A DNA stretch of 64,000 nucleotides from Pseudomonadota bacterium (GCA_030145845.1 JAIXHJ010000006.1:1-64000), one strand, 5' to 3'. Counted from the first letter of the stretch, positions 7,819-17,208 are shown. Numbers and translations are program-made. Notes: generated by a model from the sequence alone, not told the origin.

Positions 7819-10443
7819 TCAAACCAAACTCTTACTGACCACCTCATAAACGTCTTTGGACAATGCCCCGTGTGCCATGATGCGTTGTAATTGTGCCTTC
7901 ATTAACTGTGCCTGAGCCGGTACCAGGCGCTTCCATTTAGTCAGCGGCCCCAGCAGACGGGCAGCAATCTGCGGATTACTGTCATTCAGTTTCAGTACCG
8001 CATCAGCCAGTAATTCATAGCCGCTGCCATCGGTGGCATGGAAGTGCACCAGCGCCTGATTGGCAAAGGCACCAATGACCGAACGCACTTTATTCGGGTT
8101 ACGCCAGTCAAAGGCTTCATGTTCCTGCAGGGAGCGGATAAAGGCGGCACTGCCCAACTCAGCAGAGCCGGCCTGTACCGACAGCCACTGATTCACCACC
8201 AGCGAATCCGCTGACCACTGACGGTAAAAATCATCCAGTAATGTTTTCGCCAGTACCTGGTCACCACTGTTCACCACGGCGCGCAGGGCTGCCATCTGAT
8301 CAGTCATATTATCCGCCGCAGCAAACTGCGCTTTTGCCAGTGCCAGGCCATCCGCACTCACTTTGGCCTGATAACTGAGGGCCAGATTTTTCAGCGCCCG
8401 GGCAGACATCTGTGCCGGCTCCGGGGCATAAGGTGCAGACGACTGCAGGCGCTGATAACAGTCTGCCATGTCGCTGAACAGAGCCTGAGCCAATGCCTGC
8501 TGCACGGTATTCCGTGCCTGATGAATCGCCTGCGGGTCCACCTCAGCAGAAAATTCCGCGATATAGGCTTCGGATGGCAGCGACAGCAGATAGGTCACCA
8601 TGGCCGGGTCGAGTGTTTTATCCTGCAGCAGTGAGCGGAATGCCTGTACGGCGCTGTCCGTCAGGGCAAAGCTGCCCTGCTGTGCACTGCGGATCCAGTT
8701 CAGCATCAGACGCTGACCGGCATCCCAGCGGTTAAAGCCGTCACTGTCGTGTTGCAGCAGGAACAGCAGATCATCATCACTCTGCGCAAACTCCACTTTG
8801 ACCGGCGCGGAAAAATCACGGAACAATGACAGCCGCGGCAGCTCCTTCACCGCCGAAAAGACAAAGGTCTGTTCAGCTTCGGTGAAATGCAGCACCTGAC
8901 TGGCTTCCGTCCACGCCGCTGCCGGTTCAACCTGCACCGGCATGTCCTGACCATCCGCACCGATCAGTCCCAGCTGCACCGGGATCCACAGCGGTTTCTT
9001 ATCTTTCTGTCCGGGAGTATCCGGGCACTGTTGCTTCAGTGTCAGCGTCAGCTGCTGTGCCTGCGCATCATACCCGGCACTGGCGCTGACCACTGGCGTG
9101 CCGGCCTGTTTGTACCAGAGTCTGAACTGAGTAAGATCCACGCCGTTGGCATCTTCCATCGCGCGGACGAAATCATAAATGGTAACGGCCTGACCATCAT
9201 GGCGGGCAAAATACAGATCCGACCCTTTGCGGAACCCTTCTTTACCCAGAATTTTGTGCAGCATACCCACCACTTCTGCACCTTTTTCATAAATCGTTAC
9301 GGTGTAGAAGTTAGAAATTTCGATAAAGGAATCCGGCTGCACCGGGTGAGCCATCGGGCCGCCGTCTTCCGCAAACTGCACGGTGCGCAGCATATTGGCA
9401 TCTTCGATACGCTTGACCGTGGCGGAATTCATATCCGCCGAAAAAGACGCATCGCGGAACACGGTAAAGCCTTCTTTCAGGCTCAGCTGGAACCAGTCAC
9501 GGCAGGTCACGCGGTTACCGGACCAGTTATGGAAATATTCGTGCGCCACAATGGCTTCAATACGCTGGTAAGCAGCATCGGTTGCGGTCGCCGGATTGGC
9601 CAGCACACAGGAGGAGTTAAAGACGTTCAGGCCTTTGTTTTCCATCGCCCCCATATTGAAATCGTCCACCGCCACGATCATAAAAATATCGAGATCGTAT
9701 TCACGGCCGTACACTTCTTCGTCCCAGCGCATGGAACGTTTCAGTGCATCCAGCGCGTAATCGGTTTTGTCGATATTCTGCGGCTCAACAAAAATCTTCA
9801 GCGTGACCCTGCGCCCGCTCATGGTCACAAAACTGTCTTCCCTGCTCAGCAGCGAGCCCGCCACCAGCGCAAACAGGTACGCCGGTTTTTTATGCGGGTC
9901 ATGCCAGCTGACCTTGCGCAGACCATTTTCTTCGCTTTCTGCCGTCAGGTTACCGTTGGACAGCATCACCGGATAATTCTGCGCATCAGCAATAATATGC
10001 GTGGTGAACACCGACATCACATCCGGACGGTCGAGATAATAGGTAATGCGGCGGAAGCCTTCTGCTTCACACTGGGTGCAGTACATACCACCGGAACGAT
10101 AAAGACCTTCCAGCGCCGTATTTTCAGCCGGGTAAATGCGGGTTTTCACCTGCAGCATAAACGCCGCCGGCACCTGTGGCAGAGTCAGGCTTTCATCATC
10201 GGTCGTGTATTCTTCCGCCGTCAGCTCACGGCCATCCACGGCCACACTGAGCAGTTCCAGTTCCTGCCCCGCCAGTACCAGTGGCGCATCCGCCGGCGCA
10301 TCCGCATTGCGTACCATCTTCAGCAGCGACGTGACCAGCGTTGCATCGTCGTTCAGTTCAAACGTCAGATCGGTGGTTTCGATCCAGTAATCCGGCTGAC
10401 GGTAATCTTTCAGATAAATCGCTTTTGGCTGTGCATCACGCAT
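7819..10443 (-). CDS. pepN: Aminopeptidase N (M1 metallopeptidase)
   Basis: An 874-residue cytoplasmic zinc aminopeptidase that removes N-terminal residues from peptides. The exopeptidase motif GAMEN lies near residues 264-268 and the zinc site HEYFH at 301-305, four positions from the E. coli PepN numbering (297-301). The third zinc ligand is in the following LKEGFTVFRD block. The N-terminal beta domain and the helical C-terminal domain match the usual length (about 870). The start is supported by a GAGG SD just upstream. It is followed on the same strand by the DUF1329 cluster 73 bp away and preceded by the DUF2797 gene. Confidence 0.97.
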   Translation of the reverse strand: MRDAQPKAIYLKDYRQPDYWIETTDLTFELNDDATLVTSLLKMVRNADAPADAPLVLAGQELELLSVAVDGRELTAEEYTTDDESLTLPQVPAAFMLQVKTRIYPAENTALEGLYRSGGMYCTQCEAEGFRRITYYLDRPDVMSVFTTHIIADAQNYPVMLSNGNLTAESEENGLRKVSWHDPHKKPAYLFALVAGSLLSREDSFVTMSGRRVTLKIFVEPQNIDKTDYALDALKRSMRWDEEVYGREYDLDIFMIVAVDDFNMGAMENKGLNVFNSSCVLANPATATDAAYQRIEAIVAHEYFHNWSGNRVTCRDWFQLSLKEGFTVFRDASFSADMNSATVKRIEDANMLRTVQFAEDGGPMAHPVQPDSFIEISNFYTVTIYEKGAEVVGMLHKILGKEGFRKGSDLYFARHDGQAVTIYDFVRAMEDANGVDLTQFRLWYKQAGTPVVSASAGYDAQAQQLTLTLKQQCPDTPGQKDKKPLWIPVQLGLIGADGQDMPVQVEPAAAWTEASQVLHFTEAEQTFVFSAVKELPRLSLFRDFSAPVKVEFAQSDDDLLFLLQHDSDGFNRWDAGQRLMLNWIRSAQQGSFALTDSAVQAFRSLLQDKTLDPAMVTYLLSLPSEAYIAEFSAEVDPQAIHQARNTVQQALAQALFSDMADCYQRLQSSAPYAPEPAQMSARALKNLALSYQAKVSADGLALAKAQFAAADNMTDQMAALRAVVNSGDQVLAKTLLDDFYRQWSADSLVVNQWLSVQAGSAELGSAAFIRSLQEHEAFDWRNPNKVRSVIGAFANQALVHFHATDGSGYELLADAVLKLNDSNPQIAARLLGPLTKWKRLVPAQAQLMKAQLQRIMAHGALSKDVYEVVSKSLV

Positions 10444-10463
10444 AATGGCCTCACTGTCTGTTT

Positions 10464-11309
10464 TCAGTCTGTGACTGTAAATCCGGTGTTGTAGGACGTG
10501 AACTTCCTGAGATTGATCACGCCAGTGTCGAGCAGCAGGTACTGCCCTTTGATTCCTTCCAGGCGACCGCTGACTTCCGCCGTCTTATCAAAATTATGGC
10601 TGCTGATTTTCAGCGGGTAATTCATGACCGGATAGGCAAAGGTTTCTGTGGCCGCATTTTCAATCAGGGTGACCGATCCCGGTCCTTCCTGTTGTTCAAT
10701 GGCATCAATGCCAGCGGCAAAACGGTCAAACAGACGGTCACGCTCAGCCCCCAGATCCAGTGGCACGGCATCGCCTTTAAGCAGCGCCCGCCAGTTGGTT
10801 TTATCCGCCACCTGCTGACGCAGCAGATCTTCAATCAGACCCGACAGACGGCGGTTTTTCACCCGTGCAATGGGTAACGCCTGCGACGCCCCCTGATCCA
10901 GCCAGCGCACCGGCATCTGCGTAGCCCGGGTAATGCCGACTTTCAGACCGGAAGAATTGGCCAGATAAACAATATGATCATTGAAACAGACCTGCTCCGC
11001 CCATTGCGGTTCACGGCAGGTGCCGGCGGCGAAGTGGCATTTTTCCGGACTCATCATGCAGCTGTCACACTGGGCCAGTTTGCTGAAGCAGGGATAACAG
11101 AAACCCTGAGCAAAACTTTTTTTGGTTTTACGGCCACAGTGACAGCAGTGAATCTCGCCCTGCCACTGCAGGGTTATATGCTTGCCCAGATGCTCATTCA
11201 GAGCAATACGTTGATCGTCCAGCACCAGCTGATACTGTACAGGTTCACCGTCTGCCGACGGAGCGATAGCCATCTTACTCAGATGGCCGGAAGCAGAAAT
11301 CAGACTCAT
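10464..11309 (-). CDS. DUF2797 zinc-finger protein
   Basis: About 281 residues. The N-terminal part carries a Cys cluster (CCHCGRKTKKSFAQGFCYPC, then CDSC and later Cys residues) that likely binds zinc. It is followed by VYLANSSGLKVGITR, which resembles the first part of a GIY-YIG-like core, and a helical stretch with LIEDLLRQQV. This is the DUF2797 architecture found as a single-copy gene in many gammaproteobacteria, function unknown. ATG 11309 is chosen over an upstream TTG at 11312 because of the GGTGAG SD. It lies 20 bp from pepN and 17 bp from the DUF1315 gene, so the three are probably one operon. Confidence 0.88.
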   Translation of the reverse strand: MSLISASGHLSKMAIAPSADGEPVQYQLVLDDQRIALNEHLGKHITLQWQGEIHCCHCGRKTKKSFAQGFCYPCFSKLAQCDSCMMSPEKCHFAAGTCREPQWAEQVCFNDHIVYLANSSGLKVGITRATQMPVRWLDQGASQALPIARVKNRRLSGLIEDLLRQQVADKTNWRALLKGDAVPLDLGAERDRLFDRFAAGIDAIEQQEGPGSVTLIENAATETFAYPVMNYPLKISSHNFDKTAEVSGRLEGIKGQYLLLDTGVINLRKFTSYNTGFTVTD

Positions 11310-11326
11310 CAATGACTCACCGCGAA

Positions 11327-11590
11327 TTACTGCAGGGTCAGCGGCTGCACATCATCATCGTCGTCATGATCGTGATCATGTGACGACTTGCAGCTGTCGG
11401 CGATGTAACCCACCCGCTCACTGGCCGGCATGTCATTCATCTGCTCGTAATAAATGACCGCCTGCAGGCACAATTCGCGCTGTTCATTATCGAGACGGCG
11501 GCCATCCGGCCAGCGTCCCAGCTCAATCGCTGTTTTCAGATTCTGATAAATCTCAGGCGTCAGGGATTGAATCAGTTGTTCCAGAGTCAT
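11327..11590 (-). CDS. DUF1315 (YeaC-like) small protein
   Basis: An 87-residue protein matching the DUF1315/YeaC family: the core LIQSLTPEIYQNLKTAIELG followed by a KWPDG-type motif (here RWPDG) and an ALIYYE-like motif (AVIYYEQ). The C-terminus has a His/Asp run (HDHDHDDDDD) that could bind metal, a variable feature. Function unknown. A GAGG SD precedes the ATG. It lies 7 bp after the rhomboid gene in the same operon. Confidence 0.88.
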   Translation of the reverse strand: MTLEQLIQSLTPEIYQNLKTAIELGRWPDGRRLDNEQRELCLQAVIYYEQMNDMPASERVGYIADSCKSSHDHDHDDDDDVQPLTLQ

Positions 11591-11597
11591 GCAAACC

Positions 11598-12434
11598 TCA
11601 GGCTTGTTCAGAAGGTTCAGATTTTACCGGCCACACAGCGGCCAGCAGAAAACCGGTCAGCAGACCGCCGATATGGGCGCCATGAGCCACCACCGAGGTG
11701 CCCGGCATCATGGTATCCAGCGCGATACTGATCACGGTCCAGCCTACCATAACCGGCAGCAGCATACGCGGCACCGGATACGGCACTTTACGCAGCCGCA
11801 GGCCAACCCAGCCAAGCATGCCCAGTGTTACCCCGGACACGCCACCAAAGGAGGGCCCGGCATACCACCACTGCAGCACATTGCCGCCCAGACCGCAGGC
11901 CAGTGTCAGCAGCAGCAGGGGCAGCACGCCATCCAGCCGTTCAATCGGCCGCGCCAGTATCCACCACCAGAGGCCATTGAATAACAGATGCAGAAAGGAA
12001 AAATGCAGCAGTGTCGGGCGCCACAGCGCCCACAGGCCGATGTCCAGATAAACCGCGGGATCAAAACGCTGCTGTGGCCAGTATTCAGCGCCCGCTTCCA
12101 GCCATGCCTGCCAGCCAGCGGAGAAATGCATCCACACAAATACCGCCACAAACAACAGCAGAAAAGCCACGCTCACCGGTGTCTGCAGCCAGCTCAGCAG
12201 CATCTGCTGAATGCCCGGCTGCACCGCTTCCGGCAGGGGTTCCTGCAGTTCGCCGGCCTGCCATTGCTCAAACCAGACTTTCACCCGCCCGGCATCCGCC
12301 GGATCGGCAACATACAGGCACTGGCGGCCATCCTGCTCAATCACCCGGTGCGCCACCCGCTCGGCCCACAGGTGGCGGGTCAGCGGTGACAGATCAACAC
12401 CGGGTTCAGCAACAAGGACAAGAACAGGCTGCAT
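11598..12434 (-). CDS. glpG: Rhomboid intramembrane serine protease, GlpG type
   Basis: A 278-residue rhomboid with the GlpG plan: a soluble N-terminal domain (about 1-70), then six membrane helices. The catalytic serine in GGVSGVTLG is residue 200 and the catalytic histidine in AHIGG is residue 254, almost exactly as in E. coli GlpG (201 and 254). The L1-loop WRPTLLH and HLLFN motifs are also present. It cleaves membrane proteins within the bilayer; natural substrates are unclear. ATG 12434 is taken; an in-frame GTG lies one codon earlier. Here it is separate from glpE/glpR and is flanked by DUF1315 and a phosphoesterase. Confidence 0.94.
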   Translation of the reverse strand: MQPVLVLVAEPGVDLSPLTRHLWAERVAHRVIEQDGRQCLYVADPADAGRVKVWFEQWQAGELQEPLPEAVQPGIQQMLLSWLQTPVSVAFLLLFVAVFVWMHFSAGWQAWLEAGAEYWPQQRFDPAVYLDIGLWALWRPTLLHFSFLHLLFNGLWWWILARPIERLDGVLPLLLLTLACGLGGNVLQWWYAGPSFGGVSGVTLGMLGWVGLRLRKVPYPVPRMLLPVMVGWTVISIALDTMMPGTSVVAHGAHIGGLLTGFLLAAVWPVKSEPSEQA

Positions 12435-12443
12435 CACAGGGAC

Positions 12444-13400
12444 TTAACGTTCGTCTTTCTCTACCCGTACCCAGGCAAATTTACCCGGCTGCAGGTGACG
12501 TTCGGTATCCATACGGTAAGCGACCAGCCGCCCGTATTTAACCGCGCTGTAATCAAGGCAGGCGATATTGGGGACAATGGGGGCAGGAATGCCCTGCATC
12601 CAGTAGTGACCAATAAACAGCGGCTTTTCTTCCGGTCCGTAAAACAGCAGCTGTTCCTTTTCTTCCTCACTCAGCAGTGCGTGCTCAATATCGTCCGGCA
12701 GCGGGTCCGGCTGAAACACCACATCACTGTATTTGCGCGGCTGTTCATGCCAGAACTTGGTACGGAAAAACTGCCGTACCATGCCATCTTTGGCCGTCAT
12801 CGAACGCCCGTCGGGCAGTTTCAGCGAGGTCCCACGCAGGGTGCGATCGAGGAATTTGTACAGGAAGGAATCGGTATTCACCGACTCAGCCAGCATATCG
12901 CGGCGGATATAATTGGTACCGTAACGGCGCAGGTATTCATCAATCATGGCCTGATCCCAGCAGGCGTGCACGACACGGAAGTGTTCGTGATCCAGGAACA
13001 GTGGCAGATCGACAAACCAGTCGAGAAACTCATTAAACTCGTGCGGATAATCCTCAAACTGTTTAATGGTCTGCTCAACAATAAAATTATTGCGCGCAGT
13101 GTGCGGCCGCAGGTACGGCCGGCGGATTCCCGGCGGTGCTTCGGTCAGATAAGTGACCAGATTGTATTCATGGTTACCCATAACAATCTCGGCGTGGCCG
13201 GCGTCCACCATGTCACGTACCACGTGACAGGCGAGGCGGATATGCGGCCCGCGGTCAACAATATCGCCGAGGAACACCACCTTACGTTTGGGGTGCTGAT
13301 AAATCCCGTTGCGTTTGCTGTACCCCAGCTGCTCCAGCAGCTCTATCAGGGTATTGCCACATCCATGAATATCACCGATTAAATCGTAACCCTGGTGCAT
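12444..13400 (-). CDS. Calcineurin-like metallophosphoesterase
   Basis: A 318-residue cytoplasmic enzyme with all the PPP-type metal-binding motifs: GDIHG (from residue 9), GDIVDRG, GNHE and a later GHYWMQG. It is related to ApaH and PrpA/PrpE-like serine/threonine phosphatases and diadenosine tetraphosphatases. The substrate cannot be told from sequence. The stop codon of nadK is 2 bp upstream, and the rhomboid follows after 9 bp, so this is a tight operon. Confidence 0.88.
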   Translation of the reverse strand: MHQGYDLIGDIHGCGNTLIELLEQLGYSKRNGIYQHPKRKVVFLGDIVDRGPHIRLACHVVRDMVDAGHAEIVMGNHEYNLVTYLTEAPPGIRRPYLRPHTARNNFIVEQTIKQFEDYPHEFNEFLDWFVDLPLFLDHEHFRVVHACWDQAMIDEYLRRYGTNYIRRDMLAESVNTDSFLYKFLDRTLRGTSLKLPDGRSMTAKDGMVRQFFRTKFWHEQPRKYSDVVFQPDPLPDDIEHALLSEEEKEQLLFYGPEEKPLFIGHYWMQGIPAPIVPNIACLDYSAVKYGRLVAYRMDTERHLQPGKFAWVRVEKDER

Positions 13401-13402
13401 GC

Positions 13403-14287
13403 TTATTCTCCCAGGTTGCTACTCCAGCCCAGCTTGGTCCGGCAGATTTCATAGAAATTGTGACCTTGCGGGTGAATCAGCTTCAGTTTGTGGGCTTTCT
13501 TACGGATGGTAATGGCATCGCCGGGAGCACAGGGGATGTGCGTCTGACCATCGCAGCTGATGGTCGGATACAGACCCTGCTCAGCGTCGATGACAATTTT
13601 GATTTCACTTTTGCCGTCCACCACAATCGGGCGGCTCGACAGCGTGTGCGGAAACATAGGCACCAGCACCAGCGCATCCAGTTTGGGATGCATGATAGGA
13701 CCACCACCGGACAGTGAATAGGCGGTGGAACCGGTGGGTGTGGAAACGATCAGGCCGTCAGAGCGCTGCCGATAGACATACTGACCTTCAATCCACAGAT
13801 CAAAAGCGATCATGCGGGTGGATTTACCCGGGTGCAGCACCACGTCATTCAGCGCCGCGGCGGTGGCAATCGGATTACCGTCACGTTTGATCTCGGCATC
13901 CAGCAGGAAGCGCATTTCACTGACATATTCGCCATCCAACACTGCCTGCACCGCATCCAGCATGGTGTCATCCGGGGTAATATCGGTCAGGAAGCCCAGG
14001 TTACCGCGGTTAATACCCAGTACCGGCGTTTTGTATTTCGCCAGCGCCCGGGCCGCCCCCAGCAGGCTGCCGTCACCGCCGACCACAATCACCAGATCAC
14101 AGATTTCACCCAGCAGATTCACATTACTGATCTGCATACCATGGCCCGGCATCACTTCTGCAATGCGGTCATCGAGGATGGCGTGATAGCCTTCCTCCGT
14201 CAGGTATCTGGTAAGCCGCTTGATGGTTTCAATAACTTTGTTACTGTTCAGCCGGCCGATAATGCCGATATTGCGGAATTCTTCCAT
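13403..14287 (-). CDS. nadK: NAD kinase
   Basis: A 294-residue enzyme that phosphorylates NAD to NADP using ATP. The diagnostic GGDGS motif is at residues 70-74, followed by GNLGFLTD and DGLIVSTPTGSTAYSLSGGG, both hallmarks of the family. Length and motifs match E. coli NadK (292 residues). The gene is divergent from the DUF1853 gene; its start codon is at the end of the shared 77-bp spacer. It begins the minus-strand run that continues through the phosphoesterase and rhomboid. Confidence 0.97.
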   Translation of the reverse strand: MEEFRNIGIIGRLNSNKVIETIKRLTRYLTEEGYHAILDDRIAEVMPGHGMQISNVNLLGEICDLVIVVGGDGSLLGAARALAKYKTPVLGINRGNLGFLTDITPDDTMLDAVQAVLDGEYVSEMRFLLDAEIKRDGNPIATAAALNDVVLHPGKSTRMIAFDLWIEGQYVYRQRSDGLIVSTPTGSTAYSLSGGGPIMHPKLDALVLVPMFPHTLSSRPIVVDGKSEIKIVIDAEQGLYPTISCDGQTHIPCAPGDAITIRKKAHKLKLIHPQGHNFYEICRTKLGWSSNLGE

Positions 14288-14364
14288 TGCTGCGTACTGC
14301 TGACCTCTGGAGATACTGCTGTCAATTGATTGAGCCGTTTATACCACACAGGAGTTTAAAACGC

Positions 14365-15264
14365 TTGCTGCCTTCGCAACCTGCTGCCGATCATGATTTC
14401 TTTTCGCTGCCGCACCAGTACCAGCGTGACCGGCTGTGGAGTCTGGCCGGTCCGCCCCTGCTCGACTGCCACTGGAGTCCGCGCCAGCCGGCCTGGCTGA
14501 CGGCACTGAGCAGCGCCGGGAACGTGAAGCGCATCAATGCCCTGCCAGCCCCGGATTACCGCAGCCAGCGGCTGGGGCTGATGTTTGAGGCACAGTGGCA
14601 GCAGATTTTCAGTGCCACCGCATCCCGCAGCGAAGCCAACCGCCAGATCATCAGCCACGGACGTACTCTGGGGGAACTCGATCTGCTGACCGAACTGCAG
14701 GGTCAACACTGGCATTTTGAGCTGGCGCTGAAATTCTACCTCAGCCGTGAACAGGACTGGATCGGCCCTAACAGCCGCGATCGTCTGTTCCGCAAACTCC
14801 GCCACACGGCAGAGAAACAGCTGCAGCTCAGCCACCAGCCGCAGGTCAGCGCAGAACTGGCCACTGCCGGCTGGGATGCCCTGCAGTCGCAGGCCATTAT
14901 GCGCGGCTGTCTGTTTTATCCGGCCGGCCGTCAGGCGGATCTGCCGCTGCCGCCGGAACTGAATCCGGATCACTGGCGGGGTTGGTGGTGTTATGCCGCA
15001 CAAGCAGCCGGTCTGCTGCCGGACGGCGACTGGACCCTGCTCACCAAACCCCAGTGGCTGAGCCCGGCGCTGGTTCAGAATGGCGTCAGCCGCGATGAAC
15101 TGCTGCACTACATGCGCACCCATTTCCGCTGGCTCAGCTACCCGTTATGCGCCGTACAGCTGGCGCCCGGCCCCTGGGGACTGGCTGAACAGCAACGCTG
15201 GCTGATTATGCCGGACCACTGGCCGGATGAAGGTGTCCATCAGCACCTGCAGGCGAAACCTTAA
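14365..15264 (+). CDS. DUF1853 family protein
   Basis: About 299 residues. The sequence shows the DUF1853 signatures: an early LAGPPLL motif, a central LGLMFEAQWQ block, then LGELDLL and HFELALKFYL, which look like the PD-(D/E)xK nuclease core, followed by the WIGPNSRDRL motif. Function is unknown. The frame is open from 14287, but TTG 14365 is preferred: an AGGAG lies 10 bases upstream, and earlier starts would overlap the nadK promoter. The last 59 bp overlap the convergent PLP-enzyme gene. Confidence 0.85.
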   Translation: MLPSQPAADHDFFSLPHQYQRDRLWSLAGPPLLDCHWSPRQPAWLTALSSAGNVKRINALPAPDYRSQRLGLMFEAQWQQIFSATASRSEANRQIISHGRTLGELDLLTELQGQHWHFELALKFYLSREQDWIGPNSRDRLFRKLRHTAEKQLQLSHQPQVSAELATAGWDALQSQAIMRGCLFYPAGRQADLPLPPELNPDHWRGWWCYAAQAAGLLPDGDWTLLTKPQWLSPALVQNGVSRDELLHYMRTHFRWLSYPLCAVQLAPGPWGLAEQQRWLIMPDHWPDEGVHQHLQAKP

Positions 15265-16198
15265 CGCCGGGCAGATCCAGACCCGCCACACCGCGCCGGC
15301 CCTGCAGGCCACCGGAGTGAATCAGTAATACCCGCTGGCCGGCAAGATCGCCCCTGGCCAGCGCCCCTTCATAAGCCAGCATCAGTTTGCCGGTATACAC
15401 CGGGTCGAGCGCCAGTCCGGCCGCATCCCAGCGCCGGATACACTCCATCAGCGCATCATTGCGGCGGGCAAAGCCGCCGCAATGGGCATCATCCAGCAGC
15501 CGCCAGCGCACCGCCGCCGGCATCCTCTGTTGCCAGTGACGGCGCCGCTCGCCCTGATCTGCAACGGCGTTCACCCCGACAATTTCACAGCCGCCAACCT
15601 GCGACGCCAGCCCCAGCGCCGTGGTGCCACTGCCCACTGCCAGCCATAGCTGATCATAGGCCTGTGCCAGCTCACCGATTACCCGGCAGCCGCTGAGGCC
15701 GGCCTCACCACCGCCCCCTTCCGGAATCACCAGCGCATCGTATTGCGCCGTCAGCTGCTGCTGCCAGTCAGGATCATAACGGCGCGCATAGGTACGCCGG
15801 TCGGCAAACACCAGCTGTGCTCCCCAGCTGACACAATCTGCCAGGGTCGGTGTCAGCGGCAGCTGTTGATAGCCGCGGACAATCAGTACGACCGGGATTC
15901 CCAGGCGCTGACCGGCCGCTGCCAGAGCGTGCAGATGATTGGAAAACGGGCCGCCGAAACTGAGCAGGCAACGCCGCCCGCCGGACGCAAACTGCGCCAG
16001 ATGTCCCGCCAGCTTGAAGAGTTTGTTACCGCTGAGCACCCCATCCAGGCGATCCAGACGGAGTATGTCGGTATTGATCGCCAGCGCCGAATAACCTGCC
16101 AGCGGTTCTGTCAGTGCGGTTAAATCCGCACCGCAGTGTGGTAACGGCAGCGCCGCCAGTAATTTCCGTGCCGGCGGCGTCAGTGACTCAGCGGCCAT
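15206..16198 (-). CDS. ACC deaminase / D-cysteine desulfhydrase-like PLP enzyme
   Basis: A 330-residue fold-type II PLP enzyme. The DGVLSGNKLFKLAGHL block contains the likely PLP lysine (K59), with the LSFGGPFSNHLHALAAAG substrate loop and IPEGGGG phosphate-binding region typical of the 1-aminocyclopropane-1-carboxylate deaminase/D-cysteine desulfhydrase family. True ACC deaminases are a minority; D-cysteine desulfhydrase or a related amino acid lyase is as likely. The C-terminal 20 residues are Gly/Pro-rich and overlap the end of DUF1853 on the other strand. It begins 9 bp after the stop of the 257-aa gene. Confidence 0.87.
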   Translation of the reverse strand: MAAESLTPPARKLLAALPLPHCGADLTALTEPLAGYSALAINTDILRLDRLDGVLSGNKLFKLAGHLAQFASGGRRCLLSFGGPFSNHLHALAAAGQRLGIPVVLIVRGYQQLPLTPTLADCVSWGAQLVFADRRTYARRYDPDWQQQLTAQYDALVIPEGGGGEAGLSGCRVIGELAQAYDQLWLAVGSGTTALGLASQVGGCEIVGVNAVADQGERRRHWQQRMPAAVRWRLLDDAHCGGFARRNDALMECIRRWDAAGLALDPVYTGKLMLAYEGALARGDLAGQRVLLIHSGGLQGRRGVAGLDLPGVKVSPAGADGHLHPASGPA

Positions 16199-16207
16199 GA
16201 CTGGCCA

Positions 16208-16981
16208 TCAGAATTTCTTTTTCTCTGTCGGGTTAACCGGTATGCCAAAGACGCCTTTTTCATCTTCCGCCTCCCTCGATAACTCTTTCGCCAGATTATC
16301 TTCGTGCTCTTTACCACCTTCATACAGCGACGCCGTACGCCGTGACAGCTTGCGGATCCGTTCGTTCTTTTCCGGATACTGCAGGTCAAATTCAATCAGC
16401 AGTTTCTTCGCCGCCTTGTAATAATTGGTGGCAGTAATCACATCGCCACGTCCTGCCGCTACATCCCCCTGCGCGGTATAGGTATCAACTTCCCGCTCCA
16501 GCAGCGTCAGGCGCAGATAACGGCGGTACTCCAGCATGGCCGTTTCAGAAATCACTTTCTTTTTCACCATCACGCTCAGCGCCTTGAGAATACGCCCGAT
16601 CTGACGCCGCGCCAGGCGTAGCTCACGGTCACTTTTCAGCACTTTACGTTTGCCCTTCGCCGCCTCAATTTTCGCCCGGTAAGGCTCAGGGTCAAACACC
16701 GGTCCTTCTGCCGCCAGCGGATCACCGGCCGGCAGATTTTCCACGTAGAGCGAGTAAAGATGATCCACGCGATCCAGCACCACCAGCTGCACCTCGCGGA
16801 AATCATCAACCATGATAAGGAACTCCAGGGCATCCAGCAGGTCATCGGCAGACTGACGGATGGAACGGGCCATGGCACGCTGAGTATCTTTTTCCTGCTG
16901 ACGCCGGCCATACCACACCAGCCCGGTCAGCAGCAGCGCGACGGGTAATGCAATGGCAACAACCAGACCAATGGCGGACAT
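16208..16981 (-). CDS. Membrane-anchored helical protein of unknown function
   Basis: A 257-residue protein with one N-terminal membrane helix (about residues 4-24, GLVVAIALPVALLLTGLVWY) followed by a basic, largely alpha-helical cytoplasmic part. It includes LIMVDDFREVQLVVLDRVDH and a TPR-like stretch around residues 175-215 (YKAAKKLLIEFDLQYPEKNE). No catalytic motif is visible. I do not recognise a named family. An SD-like GGAGACAGG precedes the ATG. The gene is divergent from topA and upstream of the PLP-enzyme gene in a probable two-gene unit. Confidence 0.75.
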   Translation of the reverse strand: MSAIGLVVAIALPVALLLTGLVWYGRRQQEKDTQRAMARSIRQSADDLLDALEFLIMVDDFREVQLVVLDRVDHLYSLYVENLPAGDPLAAEGPVFDPEPYRAKIEAAKGKRKVLKSDRELRLARRQIGRILKALSVMVKKKVISETAMLEYRRYLRLTLLEREVDTYTAQGDVAAGRGDVITATNYYKAAKKLLIEFDLQYPEKNERIRKLSRRTASLYEGGKEHEDNLAKELSREAEDEKGVFGIPVNPTEKKKF

Positions 16982-17055
16982 AAAAAAACCTGTCTCCGGA
17001 TTATGTGCTATTCCTGTAAAGGCACCGGGTTCCGGCCGGAACCCTGAGCTTGAGA

Positions 17056-17105
17056 TGACACAAGTTTAGCTGTTATTTACCGATTTGTCGGTTCCGTCTG
17101 TGTCA
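17056..17105. promoter_or_regulatory. Nested inverted repeat upstream of topA
   Basis: Outer arms TGACACA (17056-17062) and TGTGTCA (17099-17105) enclose an inner ACCGA-tttg-TCGGT (17079-17092). They lie 20 bp upstream of the topA -35 box in the divergent spacer. An operator is possible; the function is inferred only from position and symmetry. Confidence 0.35.
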
Positions 17106-17124
17106 CAGCTTAAGACCAGCAGGC

Positions 17125-17153
17125 TTGACCGACCCCCCGGGTCTGCTTATAAA
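17125..17153 (+). promoter_or_regulatory. Sigma70 promoter of topA
   Basis: A near-consensus pair, TTGACC (17125-17130) and TATAAA (17148-17153), is separated by exactly 17 bp. Transcription would start near 17160, leaving a leader of about 50 bases before the ATG at 17209. The spacer is unusually GC-rich (gaccccccgggtctgct), as in supercoiling-sensitive promoters. That would suit a topoisomerase gene but is inference. Confidence 0.75.
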
Positions 17154-17208
17154 GTGTCGCCTTCTCTGTGCCTGGCTTTATCAACAAACAAGGGTTAATC
17201 GTAGGATT

